64,000 bases of DNA, taken from Methylophilus sp. 42. Its GTDB lineage: Bacteria > Pseudomonadota > Gammaproteobacteria > Burkholderiales > Methylophilaceae. Below are positions 26,407-37,049 of the stretch, piece after piece (positions within the stretch are counted from its first letter, which is position 1; the number at the start of each line of letters is the position of its first letter). Location: contig NZ_KB913031.1 in the NCBI RefSeq assembly GCF_000384155.1, forward strand, positions 248,001 to 312,000, read 5' to 3'. The notes below the pieces were generated by a model, which saw nothing but the letters and a program-made list of their open reading frames with translations, was not told the origin of the DNA and did not search any database. A program made the translations under genes and the position numbers.

Positions 26407-29400
26407 GAGGAAGTCTCCTGGGTCTGGATTGCCAGTAGCTGGTCAATATGCACGGTCGCTTGCTCAAAGTCAAAGTCATTCAATAACTGCGCAATGGTAT
26501 TCAAGGCCTGGCGCCACGCCGCAGGGGCGTGCTGAACGAGTTTACTGACGAGCGCATCATCCAGCTCATTCATGACGATCAGTGTACGTAGTTCTTGCAG
26601 CCAGCCTAATAGTTGCGCGGCTGGTAGTTGAGTCTCATGCGTAGAGGCGGTCACTGCCTGCTGCAATAGCAAGGGCGTGATGGACGCATGCAGTGACTGT
26701 ACGTGTGTTTGCAACTGAGTCACCAGTGCAGGGCAGGTGTGCCACTGATCCTCGCTCACTTGTTCCAGTGCGTGATAGCTGTCCTGAATATTGCTTAGGG
26801 CGAGATTGGCGCTGACACCTTTATTGGCATGCGCGAGCTGCTTCACCGTGGCGTAATCCTGCGTTGCGATTGCTTGCTTAAGGGTAGTGATGTGTTTACG
26901 TGACTCTTGTACATAAACATTGATTTCATGCAGGTAGGTTTGCTGGTCACCCCACAACTGGATGCCTTTTTTCAGATCGAAATGCGCCGTTACGGGCGGC
27001 GATGGGGTGGTGTCGGTGGCCATTGCCACAGGTTCCAGTTGTAATACACGCTGAATTTCTGCTAGTAATAATGGCAGTTCAATCGGTTTGGAGGCAAAGC
27101 CATCCATGCCTGCTTCGGCGGCGGCTACCCGGTCCTGATCAAGCACGCTGGCTGTCAGCGCAATAATCGGCGTTCTGGCCCTGCCGGATTGTTGCTCTAA
27201 TGCGCGTATATGCATACTGGCGCTGAGGCCGTCCATGACAGGCATTTGGACATCCATCAAAATCACGTCGTACGGCTGGGTTTGCCAGGCGTCGACGACT
27301 TCCTGGCCATTGCTGGCCAGTGTGAGTTGATGGCCTTGTTTTTCCAGCACAATGTTTAATAGCCTGCGGTTTTGCTCAATATCATCTGCAGCCAGAATTT
27401 TCAGTGCGGGCAAGGTCAATGCTAACGCATTATTTTGTGCTGAGTTTTCTGGCGCGCGGCCTTCTGTGAGCGGCAAAATCACTGAAAAACAGCTGCCGTT
27501 GCCAATTTTGCTGCTGGCGGTAATGCGGCCGCCCATTAACTCTACCAATTGTTTGCTAATGGTGGTGCCCAGTCCGGTGCCACCGAAGCGGCGGCTCATT
27601 GAAGCATCCGCTTGGGTAAATGGCTCAAAAATCACGTCCAGCCGGTTTGCATCAATGCCGATGCCAGTATCAATGATGTCAAATTGCACTTCGTCTTGCG
27701 GTGTCAGGTGCACGTTGAGTTCAACATGACCTTTTTCGGTAAATTTAATAGCATTGCCCAGCAGATTGGTGAGTACCTGGCGAATGCGATGCTCGGCGCC
27801 GATATAGTAACCAGCGGTTTCCGGGGCCAAATTCAATTGCAAGTCCAGCTGTTTTTTGCGCGCCTGTAACCAGAGGGATGAGATCAGGCTATCTACCATT
27901 TCGCGCATGGAGAAATCCAGCATCTCCAGCTCCAGCATGCCTTTTTCCAGTTTGGCACTGTCTAAAATATCGTTGAGCAAATGCAGCAGAGACTTGGCTG
28001 ACTGGCTGATGGTGGATAAATAGTTGCGCTGTTCCGGTTGCATGGCGGTATCCAGCAGCAATTCGCTGAAGCCGATAATGGAATTCATCGGTGTGCGAAT
28101 CTCATGACTCATATTGGCCAGAAACGTACTTTTTGCATTAGCCGCTTGTTCAGCGGTTTCTTTTGCCTGGCGCATTTCCTGTTCCATTTGCTTGCGCTCA
28201 CTGATGTCCATCATAAACATCAGCACTTTAATCACTTTGCCATCGACATCGCGAATCGGGCTGTATGAGGCGTTGATCCAAACCGTTTTGCCCGCTTTGC
28301 CATAACGCAAAAACTCGCCATGCACGAACTCACCCTGGCGCAAGGATGACCATTTTTTCTTGTAGGTGTCGGTCAGGGCAAAATCGGGCGGGCAAAAAAT
28401 GGAGTGATGGCGGCCTTCGATGTCGTCGGCCTGGTAGCCAAGCAGGTCAAGGAAGTTCTGGTTGGCGGAAATCACAAAGCCATCGATAGTAAATTCGGCC
28501 ACACTGGTGGAGTAATTGATCGCGTTGACGATGCCTTCGAATTCGGCATTTTTCTGTTTGGACTCGGTGATGTCCAGCAATACGCCATCCATGGCATATG
28601 GCATGCCGTCTTTATTTAGCAGCGGGGAAGCGAATGCGGATACCCATTTTTCACTACCGTTGCGATCCGTGATCCTGAACTCCACTTCAAAGCTTTCAAG
28701 CTTGGCAATGGCTTTTGCCGCAATCGGGCGCACACGTGCAATATCGTCAGGATGCATCAAGGGCGAAAAGCGTAATTGTCCGCTGAGAAAGTCCTGCGCT
28801 GGCCAGCCTGTCATCTGTAGCACGGCGTCGCTGATCAGTTGTATGCTCCAGTCGCCCGCCAGGCTGACGCGAAAGGTCACACCTGGGATATTGTTCATCA
28901 TCGATTGAATCTGCTGATCTTTTTGTCGCACAGACTCTTCAATAGCTTTGCGCAGGCTGAGGTCGGTGATGAAGCCCACGTATAAGGTTTCATTGGCAAG
29001 CTTGACTTCACCAATCGCCAGCCGGATCGGAAAGGTTGAGCCATCTTTGCGCATGGCATCCAGATCGCGGCCTTCGCCCATGATTTTTGCCTGGCCCGTT
29101 GCCTGGTAATTTTTCAGGTAATAAAGGTGATTGGAGCTGTCCGGTTCTGGCATCAGCAGGGAAATATTTTTGCCTTTCATTTCTGCTTTGGTCCAGCCGA
29201 ACAGTTTTTCGACGGCGTCATTGCAGGCGATCATTTCGCCGGTGGTATTGATGGTGACGATACCGTCTACGGCTGTATCCAGAATGGTCGACAAGCGTGT
29301 TTCACTGGCCTGTATGGTCGCCAGCATTTGCCGGTAGCGTATCAGGGCGTTAATCGCCGTGGCGATGATGCTGATGAGGATAGTGACCAGCGTAATGCCT

Positions 29401-30107
29401 AGCGCCATGGTGATGGATTGGTTGTCATCCGGGTTAAAGCCGGGTTTCGCTTCGCCCAGAAAGCGCGCAGACGCCATACCGGTATAGTGCATGGCGGTGA
29501 TGGCGCTGCCCATGAGTACGCCGCCCAGGATGATGCTCACTTTGGGCGGGATTTTACCTTTCTGGTTTAAAAAGATGCCTGTCCACAGGGACAGCGTGGA
29601 TAAAGCAACCGCTACCACAACAGACACCAGTACCCATACCAGATCAAACTTGAGCACAGGCTCCATGCGCATGGCGAGCATGCCGATGTAATGCATGGCA
29701 CCAATGCCTGCACCGACGGCAAATCCGCCTTTGATCAGTTTGCGATAATCAATCTGGTTTTCAGACATCAGGCTCAGGGCATAGTGTGATGCCAGAATGC
29801 CTGGCATCATAGAGACCAGGGTCGCATCGGGATAATAGGAAACAGGCGTGCAGATTTGATAGGCCAGCATGCCGATAAAATGCATGGCCCAGATGCCGGC
29901 ACCTAATGATACTGAGCTGGCTATAATCGAAAACCGGCGTGAAACCACAGACGTCTGTTTTTGTGACAGGCGCGTTAATTGCAGGGCCAGAATAGAGGAG
30001 CCGATGGCGACCACGGCCGATAACACCACCAGCCAATCATCATAGCTGCCATAGAGCAGGGCGGTTGGAGAGCCTGCTCTGAAAAAGAAAATACCGTACC
30101 AATCCAT
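26403..30107 (-). CDS. MHYT-PAS hybrid sensor histidine kinase with receiver and Hpt domains
   Basis: A 1234-residue inner-membrane kinase. The N-terminus (to about 265) is an MHYT sensor with three signature motifs, AMHFIGM, AMHYIGM and AMHYTGM; MHYT domains are thought to bind copper and sense oxygen, CO or NO. Three PAS domains follow (about 280-640), then the HisKA phosphoacceptor near H669 (MSHEIRTPMNSIIG), an ATPase domain (NLLGNAIKFTEKG, DTGIGI, GTGLGTTISKQL), a receiver with Asp near 950 (ILMDVQMPVMDG) and an Hpt domain with His near 1092 (AHANKGVSANL). This is a complete internal phosphorelay that can pass phosphate to the coupled HD-GYP regulator and so tie a gas or redox signal to c-di-GMP breakdown. 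Confidence 0.93.
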   Translation of the reverse strand: MDWYGIFFFRAGSPTALLYGSYDDWLVVLSAVVAIGSSILALQLTRLSQKQTSVVSRRFSIIASSVSLGAGIWAMHFIGMLAYQICTPVSYYPDATLVSMMPGILASHYALSLMSENQIDYRKLIKGGFAVGAGIGAMHYIGMLAMRMEPVLKFDLVWVLVSVVVAVALSTLSLWTGIFLNQKGKIPPKVSIILGGVLMGSAITAMHYTGMASARFLGEAKPGFNPDDNQSITMALGITLVTILISIIATAINALIRYRQMLATIQASETRLSTILDTAVDGIVTINTTGEMIACNDAVEKLFGWTKAEMKGKNISLLMPEPDSSNHLYYLKNYQATGQAKIMGEGRDLDAMRKDGSTFPIRLAIGEVKLANETLYVGFITDLSLRKAIEESVRQKDQQIQSMMNNIPGVTFRVSLAGDWSIQLISDAVLQMTGWPAQDFLSGQLRFSPLMHPDDIARVRPIAAKAIAKLESFEVEFRITDRNGSEKWVSAFASPLLNKDGMPYAMDGVLLDITESKQKNAEFEGIVNAINYSTSVAEFTIDGFVISANQNFLDLLGYQADDIEGRHHSIFCPPDFALTDTYKKKWSSLRQGEFVHGEFLRYGKAGKTVWINASYSPIRDVDGKVIKVLMFMMDISERKQMEQEMRQAKETAEQAANAKSTFLANMSHEIRTPMNSIIGFSELLLDTAMQPEQRNYLSTISQSAKSLLHLLNDILDSAKLEKGMLELEMLDFSMREMVDSLISSLWLQARKKQLDLQLNLAPETAGYYIGAEHRIRQVLTNLLGNAIKFTEKGHVELNVHLTPQDEVQFDIIDTGIGIDANRLDVIFEPFTQADASMSRRFGGTGLGTTISKQLVELMGGRITASSKIGNGSCFSVILPLTEGRAPENSAQNNALALTLPALKILAADDIEQNRRLLNIVLEKQGHQLTLASNGQEVVDAWQTQPYDVILMDVQMPVMDGLSASMHIRALEQQSGRARTPIIALTASVLDQDRVAAAEAGMDGFASKPIELPLLLAEIQRVLQLEPVAMATDTTPSPPVTAHFDLKKGIQLWGDQQTYLHEINVYVQESRKHITTLKQAIATQDYATVKQLAHANKGVSANLALSNIQDSYHALEQVSEDQWHTCPALVTQLQTHVQSLHASITPLLLQQAVTASTHETQLPAAQLLGWLQELRTLIVMNELDDALVSKLVQHAPAAWRQALNTIAQLLNDFDFEQATVHIDQLLAIQTQETSS

Positions 30108-30259
30108 GCTTGATTTGCCTTGTGAGTCCCTGTTTGACTACTTCCCACGTATAGTCTAGCGGGTACAGCTCTGCAGTAAATGGCGGAATAATTGCAGGTT
30201 CGGTGCTTAGTTTTTTAAATTACTGCTCGTTTTGATTGATATTGCGATCAGCCTGATTG

Positions 30260-30286
30260 AAAAACCCTGCCGAAGCAGGGTTTTTT
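30260..30286 (-). terminator. Terminator of the four-helix membrane protein gene
   Basis: CCCTGC and GCAGGG pair, with T runs on both sides. Read on the minus strand the loop is TTCG, an unusually stable tetraloop, and the site is 19 bases past the stop of the minus-strand gene. Confidence 0.88.
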
Positions 30287-30304
30287 GGCGCAAAGCAATT
30301 CATG

Positions 30305-30715
30305 CTAGTGCGTGCAAAGCGCGTGGCAAATCAACTGGTAGCAAATGGTCATAAAACCGACGGTGGTGATGACGAAGCTGATGGCGGAAAATACTTTCCA
30401 CTTGGTTTTGCTCCAGAAGTCCGGGTCAAACGCCGCAATCACAAACACGGTCGGGTTGGTAAAGCCACCAATCGCCACGCAGACACAGGCAAAATAGTGC
30501 AACTCAACGCCCGCCGCTTTGGCCGCCCCAAAAAATCCCAGGTTAAACAAGGCCATCAAGGCATAGTCAACGTGGGCGCGTATCATGGTTTTGTAGTCGA
30601 CCAGAAAATCGCCATCTATGCCTTTGATGGGAAACCAGCGCGCGAATGTCATCAACCATGCTGACAAAATTAAAGCGGTAGTACAGGCCACGGCCCCTAT
30701 GAGTAAAGCTTCCAT
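30305..30715 (-). CDS. Four-helix inner-membrane protein of unknown function, operator-controlled
   Basis: 136 residues with four hydrophobic segments (about 5-22, 48-68, 75-95 and 108-130) and short loops. I do not recognise the family with confidence. Helix 2 is preceded by MIRAHVDYALMALFNLGFFGAA, with His and Asp at the membrane edge; a loop has GGFTNPTVFVIAAF. The arrangement recalls small membrane proteins annotated near hydroxylaminobenzene mutases, but this is a weak likeness. GGAGA precedes the ATG. The gene has its own strong promoter with a palindrome in the spacer and its own terminator, so it is a separately and tightly controlled single gene. Confidence 0.7.
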   Translation of the reverse strand: MEALLIGAVACTTALILSAWLMTFARWFPIKGIDGDFLVDYKTMIRAHVDYALMALFNLGFFGAAKAAGVELHYFACVCVAIGGFTNPTVFVIAAFDPDFWSKTKWKVFSAISFVITTVGFMTICYQLICHALCTH

Positions 30716-30778
30716 TATGATCTCTCCTGAGTTCCTGATTGAAATAAATCCCGTATGTTTTTGTAGTCGGGTGCTGTG

Positions 30779-30806
30779 ATTGTAGACAGGTCTGTCTGTT
30801 TGTCAA
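30779..30806 (-). promoter_or_regulatory. Consensus promoter with a dyad operator in the spacer
   Basis: On the minus strand TTGACA (30806-30801), a 16-base spacer and TACAAT (30784-30779). The spacer contains AGACAG, two bases, CTGTCT (30784-30797), an inverted repeat of the kind bound by TetR-type repressors. A dimer on this site would block polymerase. The regulator is not encoded next to it. Confidence 0.65.
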
Positions 30807-30875
30807 TGGCAGGCAGTTGCAAAACTTTGTTTTACTTGCGTTATCAAGCGTTTTCACGCACAATCCGTCCGTTGC

Positions 30876-32891
<2,016 letters not shown>

Positions 32892-32911
32892 CCTGTCTGA
32901 TTAACGCTTAA

Positions 32912-32938
32912 AAGCCAGCAGCGATGCTGGCTTTTTTT
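32912..32938 (+). terminator. Rho-independent terminator of thiC
   Basis: AAGCCAGCA and TGCTGGCTT pair around GCGA, followed by a run of T. Confidence 0.9.
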
Positions 32939-33058
32939 ATGGCTATTTGCGACACGTGCCAGACAATATGCGGCCTGTTTTCTGCAAAGTGCCTCGGGCA
33001 CAACATCAGTCACGGTAACGGTGTTAAGGTTTGTCTATCTATGCCAAAGGGGTGTGCC

Positions 33059-33907
33059 ATGTCGTCTATTCTGGATAATGTGCTGAAAGAATTACCTGCT
33101 TATTTGGGTAGTTTTACCCAGATGCTGACGCAGCCAAAGCAACTGGTGCGTGACCATTTGCAGACTGACGATGCCAAAACCAGGCTGGAGCAGTCGATTG
33201 CATTCTTGTTACTCTCATTCACTATTGCGGTTGTGCTGGCGGTGGTGTTTCCCGAAATGACCAATCCTGTGCAATTGGCCAGTGATGAAGCTGGCATGGC
33301 TGCACATGCGCTGGCGGCGGTACGGTTATTGTTCGAATTATTGGGTTTGTCGGCGCTGGCTTATCTGGCGGCTAAAGTCGCGGGGGTACAAAGTGGTTTT
33401 CAGCGCTTTTTCGGGGTGATGTGTGCGGCTTGTGGCGTCATGCTGGTGATACAGGTATTGGCCGCCTCGCTCACCAATATCAGCCTGGCTGACCCGGTCA
33501 CGGCAAAATCGTGGATCGCGCTGGAAAGAGGTATGGCAGAGCTCAAGCCCTTGCTGGAGCAGGGCGTGCTTTGCGCGACCAATGCCCAGACGGGTGACGT
33601 GAGTCCCAATGCGCAGCTGGGCACACAACTACAATCTCAGCTGGCGGCGTTGCAGGCCATTTATTTGCAGGCAACCGACCGGCCCTTGTTTAAGCTGGCG
33701 GCCGGACTGCAATTGCTGGCATTGCTTATTCTGCTGATCTGGTCAGGTCGGCTATGGGCGCTGTATCTGCAAGGCCATGCACTCAGTACCGGTAAGGTGG
33801 TATTGGCGACGGTATTGCTCGTTGTATTTACTGGTGCAGGCACGCTGGTGTATGAGTTGGTGAATGCCGGGCGCACCATGATGGACTTATACCGGCATTG
33901 CGGATGA
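33059..33907 (+). CDS. Polytopic membrane protein, Yip1-like, unknown function
   Basis: 282 residues from MSSILDNVLKELPAYLGSFTQML, with AAGGGG about 6 bases before the ATG; the frame is open upstream but that part crosses the thiC terminator. The N-terminal LTQPKQLVRD helix followed by about five TM segments resembles the Yip1/DUF1282 arrangement, in which a short cytosolic helix ends in a TM bundle. A Gln/Ala-rich loop of about 60 residues between TM segments carries two Cys (VLCATNAQ, and CAACG in a helix). No function can be assigned. It is a single gene between thiC and the CorA-like gene. Confidence 0.7.
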   Translation: MSSILDNVLKELPAYLGSFTQMLTQPKQLVRDHLQTDDAKTRLEQSIAFLLLSFTIAVVLAVVFPEMTNPVQLASDEAGMAAHALAAVRLLFELLGLSALAYLAAKVAGVQSGFQRFFGVMCAACGVMLVIQVLAASLTNISLADPVTAKSWIALERGMAELKPLLEQGVLCATNAQTGDVSPNAQLGTQLQSQLAALQAIYLQATDRPLFKLAAGLQLLALLILLIWSGRLWALYLQGHALSTGKVVLATVLLVVFTGAGTLVYELVNAGRTMMDLYRHCG

Positions 33908-34005
33908 ATTATTTGGCAGGTATTTGCGGCGTTTATTCCCTGATTCTGTCATAGCAACCCGCGTTATAGTCCACCATCTACTCAAGCGGCTAAAGGGCAT
34001 CCATC

Positions 34006-35661
34006 ATGGCGGACAACCTGCAAAGCAGTATCGTACGAGACTTCCGGCAGACATTGTTGTGGCCGATACAGTTGATGACCGACCAGCAGAGTGCTGGCGA
34101 GGTGCATTGCCCCTGGCAACTGCTAAAAGCCGCGCCTGACTCGCCCTGGGTTGAGATACAAGACGAGTTTCTGCAGGCTTCTCCGTATTTGAGCGAAGCA
34201 CGCTATCAGGAGTTTGTGACGTTTTTGCCGTTTGCCCAGCGCTTTTTGTATGGTGAAGGCAAACATGGTCGTGAGTCTGGTGGCTATGGTGAGTCGCCCA
34301 TCCATATTTTCACGCGTAGCGATATTCACCAGGTGCGTATTACCCTGCATGGCGAGCCTGAGCCCATCGTCCTGCGGGTGTCTCACGTCGAGTTGTATTT
34401 CTTTTTTGATATTGATGTCGCCATGCTGGCATTTGAGGTGACAGGTAAAGATCTGCCATTGAAATCTGCCATGGAGGTGATGTACCGCCTGGGCCGGACT
34501 TACCCTAACTATTGGGATGATACGGGCGAAGGCGGTCACTGTGCCCAGTTAATTGAATGGCTGGATCAGCAGGGCCAAGTGCTTGCGCGCTCCGATTATG
34601 AAGACAAAGCGCGTTATCTCTCTTATGTGAAAGAAAACCATGTGCCTTGCGTGTCATTGCACTGGCTGGCGTTGCTGCATCCTTTGGTGCCCCATTATTC
34701 CGACCAGGCCGGAGCCTTACGCTACCGTGAAATTGAGTACCAGCGCATGCCCTTGATGGCCTACCTGTCGTTTGACGATGTCAGCCAGCTGAGTCGGGGC
34801 GACCTGATTCGCCTTGGTCTGGTGTGTCAGCCCTGGCATTCGGAAACCCTGCCATTTACCGAACACTTTTTGCAGGAATTCGAAAAGCATAATTGCTATG
34901 ACCGCTATTGGGACGAAGCCCGGCAAGACCCGTGGAGTACTACCCGCATCATGTGTACCGGGCAAAACTTTGTCGTGGTCGGCAGTCATCAGCACCGCGT
35001 ATTTACCAATGAGCGGACCGGTATCAAGCGCCATTACCAGAACCAGTATTTCCTGCTGTTTTTAATCGCACATTTTCAAAAAGCCGCTTTGCTGATGTTG
35101 TCAGACCGCATGGTGCAAGCTATTAGCCGCCTCGATATCCAGAGCGAAGACTCGGTGAAAAATTTCCGCAACCGTATTCGTAACGCTACTGCGGTGTTTT
35201 TACGCTTTACGCATCGCTATTGGTTTGAAAACGTCTCAGACCAGGCTGTGGCTAAAGACCTGTTTTCACTCATGCTGAAACAACTGGATTCGGTAAGCCT
35301 GTTTGAAAAAACCCGCCGCCGCATTATGGACATGGCCGAATATCTGGAAGGCGAGGAAATCAAGCGCCAGGCCGACACCGTCGTCCGCCTGACCGTCGTG
35401 ACGATTCTGGGCCTGATTGGCACCATGACCACAGGTTTGCTGGGTATGAACCTGATTGACCTTACGCAAGCCAGCACGCTGGAGAAACTGGCTTATTTCT
35501 CGGTTGTGTTTATTCCGGTCAGCTTGCTCACGTTTTACACCGTCATTAAATCCAGGCGGCTGTCATTGTTTCTGGATGCGCTTTCCAACGAGGGCGCAGG
35601 CTTGCGCTATAAATTGGCCAAGCTGCGCAGTGTCTGGGTCGGTAAGCTGGATGATCGATAA
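34006..35661 (+). CDS. Large CorA-like membrane protein with GMN-type motif
   Basis: 551 residues. The last 110 residues are CorA-like: a long helix (FEKTRRRIMDMAEYLEGEEIKRQADTV), TM1 with GLLGMNLIDL, and TM2 ending in a basic tail (IKSRRLSLFLD). The GMN tripeptide is the selectivity signature of CorA/Mrs2 magnesium channels. The cytosolic part is about 430 residues, much longer than in CorA (about 250), and lacks the usual CorA beginning, so this is a distant branch; divalent metal or other cation transport is a reasonable guess only. AAGGG precedes the ATG. It may pair with the small membrane gene that follows 124 bases later. Confidence 0.75.
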   Translation: MADNLQSSIVRDFRQTLLWPIQLMTDQQSAGEVHCPWQLLKAAPDSPWVEIQDEFLQASPYLSEARYQEFVTFLPFAQRFLYGEGKHGRESGGYGESPIHIFTRSDIHQVRITLHGEPEPIVLRVSHVELYFFFDIDVAMLAFEVTGKDLPLKSAMEVMYRLGRTYPNYWDDTGEGGHCAQLIEWLDQQGQVLARSDYEDKARYLSYVKENHVPCVSLHWLALLHPLVPHYSDQAGALRYREIEYQRMPLMAYLSFDDVSQLSRGDLIRLGLVCQPWHSETLPFTEHFLQEFEKHNCYDRYWDEARQDPWSTTRIMCTGQNFVVVGSHQHRVFTNERTGIKRHYQNQYFLLFLIAHFQKAALLMLSDRMVQAISRLDIQSEDSVKNFRNRIRNATAVFLRFTHRYWFENVSDQAVAKDLFSLMLKQLDSVSLFEKTRRRIMDMAEYLEGEEIKRQADTVVRLTVVTILGLIGTMTTGLLGMNLIDLTQASTLEKLAYFSVVFIPVSLLTFYTVIKSRRLSLFLDALSNEGAGLRYKLAKLRSVWVGKLDDR

Positions 35662-35785
35662 AGCGATGCTCTAAGATGGATGACCATGCTGCCAAGTCCA
35701 ACAGTTGTTAAAAAGTGAATCTTTGCGCTTAAACACTATCAAACCAAAACCAGCGAAATACTGGCAATATTGATAGGAGAACGAC

Positions 35786-36301
35786 ATGAGACGCAGGCTC
35801 TATTTTGTTTTACCCAATATTAGAAGTGCGCAAGCCATGATGAATGAGTTGCTGTTGGAACGCATTGATGAAGATCATATTCACTTTCATGCAAAAAATG
35901 AGCAGACCCTGGGTAACTTGCCTAAAGCCAACGCTGTGGAAAAATCTGATGTGGTTTACAGTGCGCTGGCGGGGTTTGTGTTTGGTGCCGTGTTCGGGCT
36001 GTTTGGCGGCATGCTGGCATATTTGGTGCCCTGGTGGTTTGGTGAGGTCACGTTGATGGTGATCCCGTATTGCATGGTGTTGGGTGCCTTGTCATGTGCT
36101 GCCTGGGCAGCGACGGTGGCAACGGCCGCGCCCAGTTACCGGATCAAGTCATATTCTGCCCAAATTGAGCAGGGCAATATCTTGATGATTGTGTCTGTGC
36201 CCTTGCGCCGGCTGAGTGAGGTGCGTCAGCGGCTGATGCGGCATCACCCGGAGGCCATGTATAGTGGTGTCTGGCCAGCAGAGCATCGGCTCTTTCCGTA
36301 A
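35786..36301 (+). CDS. Small membrane protein with glycine-rich hairpin (DUF1269-like)
   Basis: 171 residues. A cytosolic start (MRRRLYFVLPNIRSAQAMMNELLLERID) is followed by two TM helices with glycine-zipper spacing (ALAGFVFGAVFGLFGGMLAYLV and a second around CMVLGALSCAAWAATVA), and a C-terminal soluble part (GNILMIVSVPLRRLSEV). This layout is typical of DUF1269-like proteins, which sense or transport nothing proven. AGGAGA precedes the ATG. It converges on yaeQ with a shared perfect terminator. Confidence 0.72.
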   Translation: MRRRLYFVLPNIRSAQAMMNELLLERIDEDHIHFHAKNEQTLGNLPKANAVEKSDVVYSALAGFVFGAVFGLFGGMLAYLVPWWFGEVTLMVIPYCMVLGALSCAAWAATVATAAPSYRIKSYSAQIEQGNILMIVSVPLRRLSEVRQRLMRHHPEAMYSGVWPAEHRLFP

Positions 36302-36315
36302 ATATCGACTGATGA

Positions 36316-36348
36316 AATACAAAAGCCAGCAATGCTGGCTTTTGTATT
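36316..36348. terminator. Bidirectional terminator between the DUF1269-like gene and yaeQ
   Basis: A perfect 15-base stem, AATACAAAAGCCAGC and its complement, around an AAT loop. The A and T tracts on each side let it act for both converging genes; it reaches to the yaeQ stop codon. Confidence 0.85.
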
Positions 36349-36887
36349 TAACGGGCTTCTTTTAACCAGATCGGGCTAAGCTCAAAACTACCGCCCTCAT
36401 GACTGACCAGGATTTGACGGTCCTGGATGGTAAAGCTGATCGTCAGTCCGCGCGCAGCAGCGGCCGCCAATTGCTCAGTCTCGGGCAGGTTAATCACGGT
36501 CACATTGTCGTGCTTGAGTACCGCTTTATGGTTCTGATCCCACCACATGTCCGCTGTTCTGCCGCCATAGAGCACTTGCACGACCTGCGCTGACCGACCG
36601 CAGGCTTTGCGGATGTCGCGCTCATCAGGCAAGCCCACGCAAATCCAGCGTTCAATCGCCCCAGTCAGGTCTTTTTGCCAGAGGTCGGGTTCATCGTCTT
36701 CGCTCAGGCCTTTGCCAAACAGCAGTGTTTCCCCTGCATATAGTGCAAAGGCCAGCAGGCGCACCATCAAGCGTTCATCGGTCTCGGACGGATGTTTGGC
36801 CAGCGTGAGATGATGTTGCTGGTAATAGTGCCGATCCATGTCAGCAATATTGACATCGATTTTATAAATAGTGGATTTCAGGGTCAT
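36348..36887 (-). CDS. yaeQ: YaeQ family protein
   Basis: A 179-residue cytosolic protein with the family pattern: start LKSTIYKIDVNIADMDRHYY, LAKHPSETDERLMVRLLAFALYA, DEPDLWQKDLTG, WICVGLPDERDIRKACG and the end GGSFELSPIWLK. YaeQ has a PD-(D/E)xK nuclease-like fold; an early claim of a role in hemolysin expression (RfaH replacement) was not upheld, and its function is unsettled. Length is as usual. It is divergent from the TetR-efflux operon. Confidence 0.93.
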   Translation of the reverse strand: MTLKSTIYKIDVNIADMDRHYYQQHHLTLAKHPSETDERLMVRLLAFALYAGETLLFGKGLSEDDEPDLWQKDLTGAIERWICVGLPDERDIRKACGRSAQVVQVLYGGRTADMWWDQNHKAVLKHDNVTVINLPETEQLAAAAARGLTISFTIQDRQILVSHEGGSFELSPIWLKEAR

Positions 36888-37023
36888 GCGTCAGTGGGCT
36901 TGAGCGATAAAAGTAAAAGTGCTGCGAGTATAGCAAACATGCGCGTGCACATGGGGCTGGTGACGTATGTATCTGCCAAGCTACAACAAATTGCTTGCTT
37001 CTTTAAGCTGCCCATGTAAAATG

Positions 37024-37043
37024 AAAATGAAACGTTTTATTTT
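37024..37043 (+). promoter_or_regulatory. Palindromic operator in front of the TetR-efflux operon
   Basis: A 20-base inverted repeat centred on AAACGTTT, with 18 of 20 positions symmetric, ends 6 bases before the first ATG of the TetR gene. Its position fits autoregulation and control of the efflux genes behind it. Confidence 0.6.
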
Positions 37044-37049
37044 TATTTT

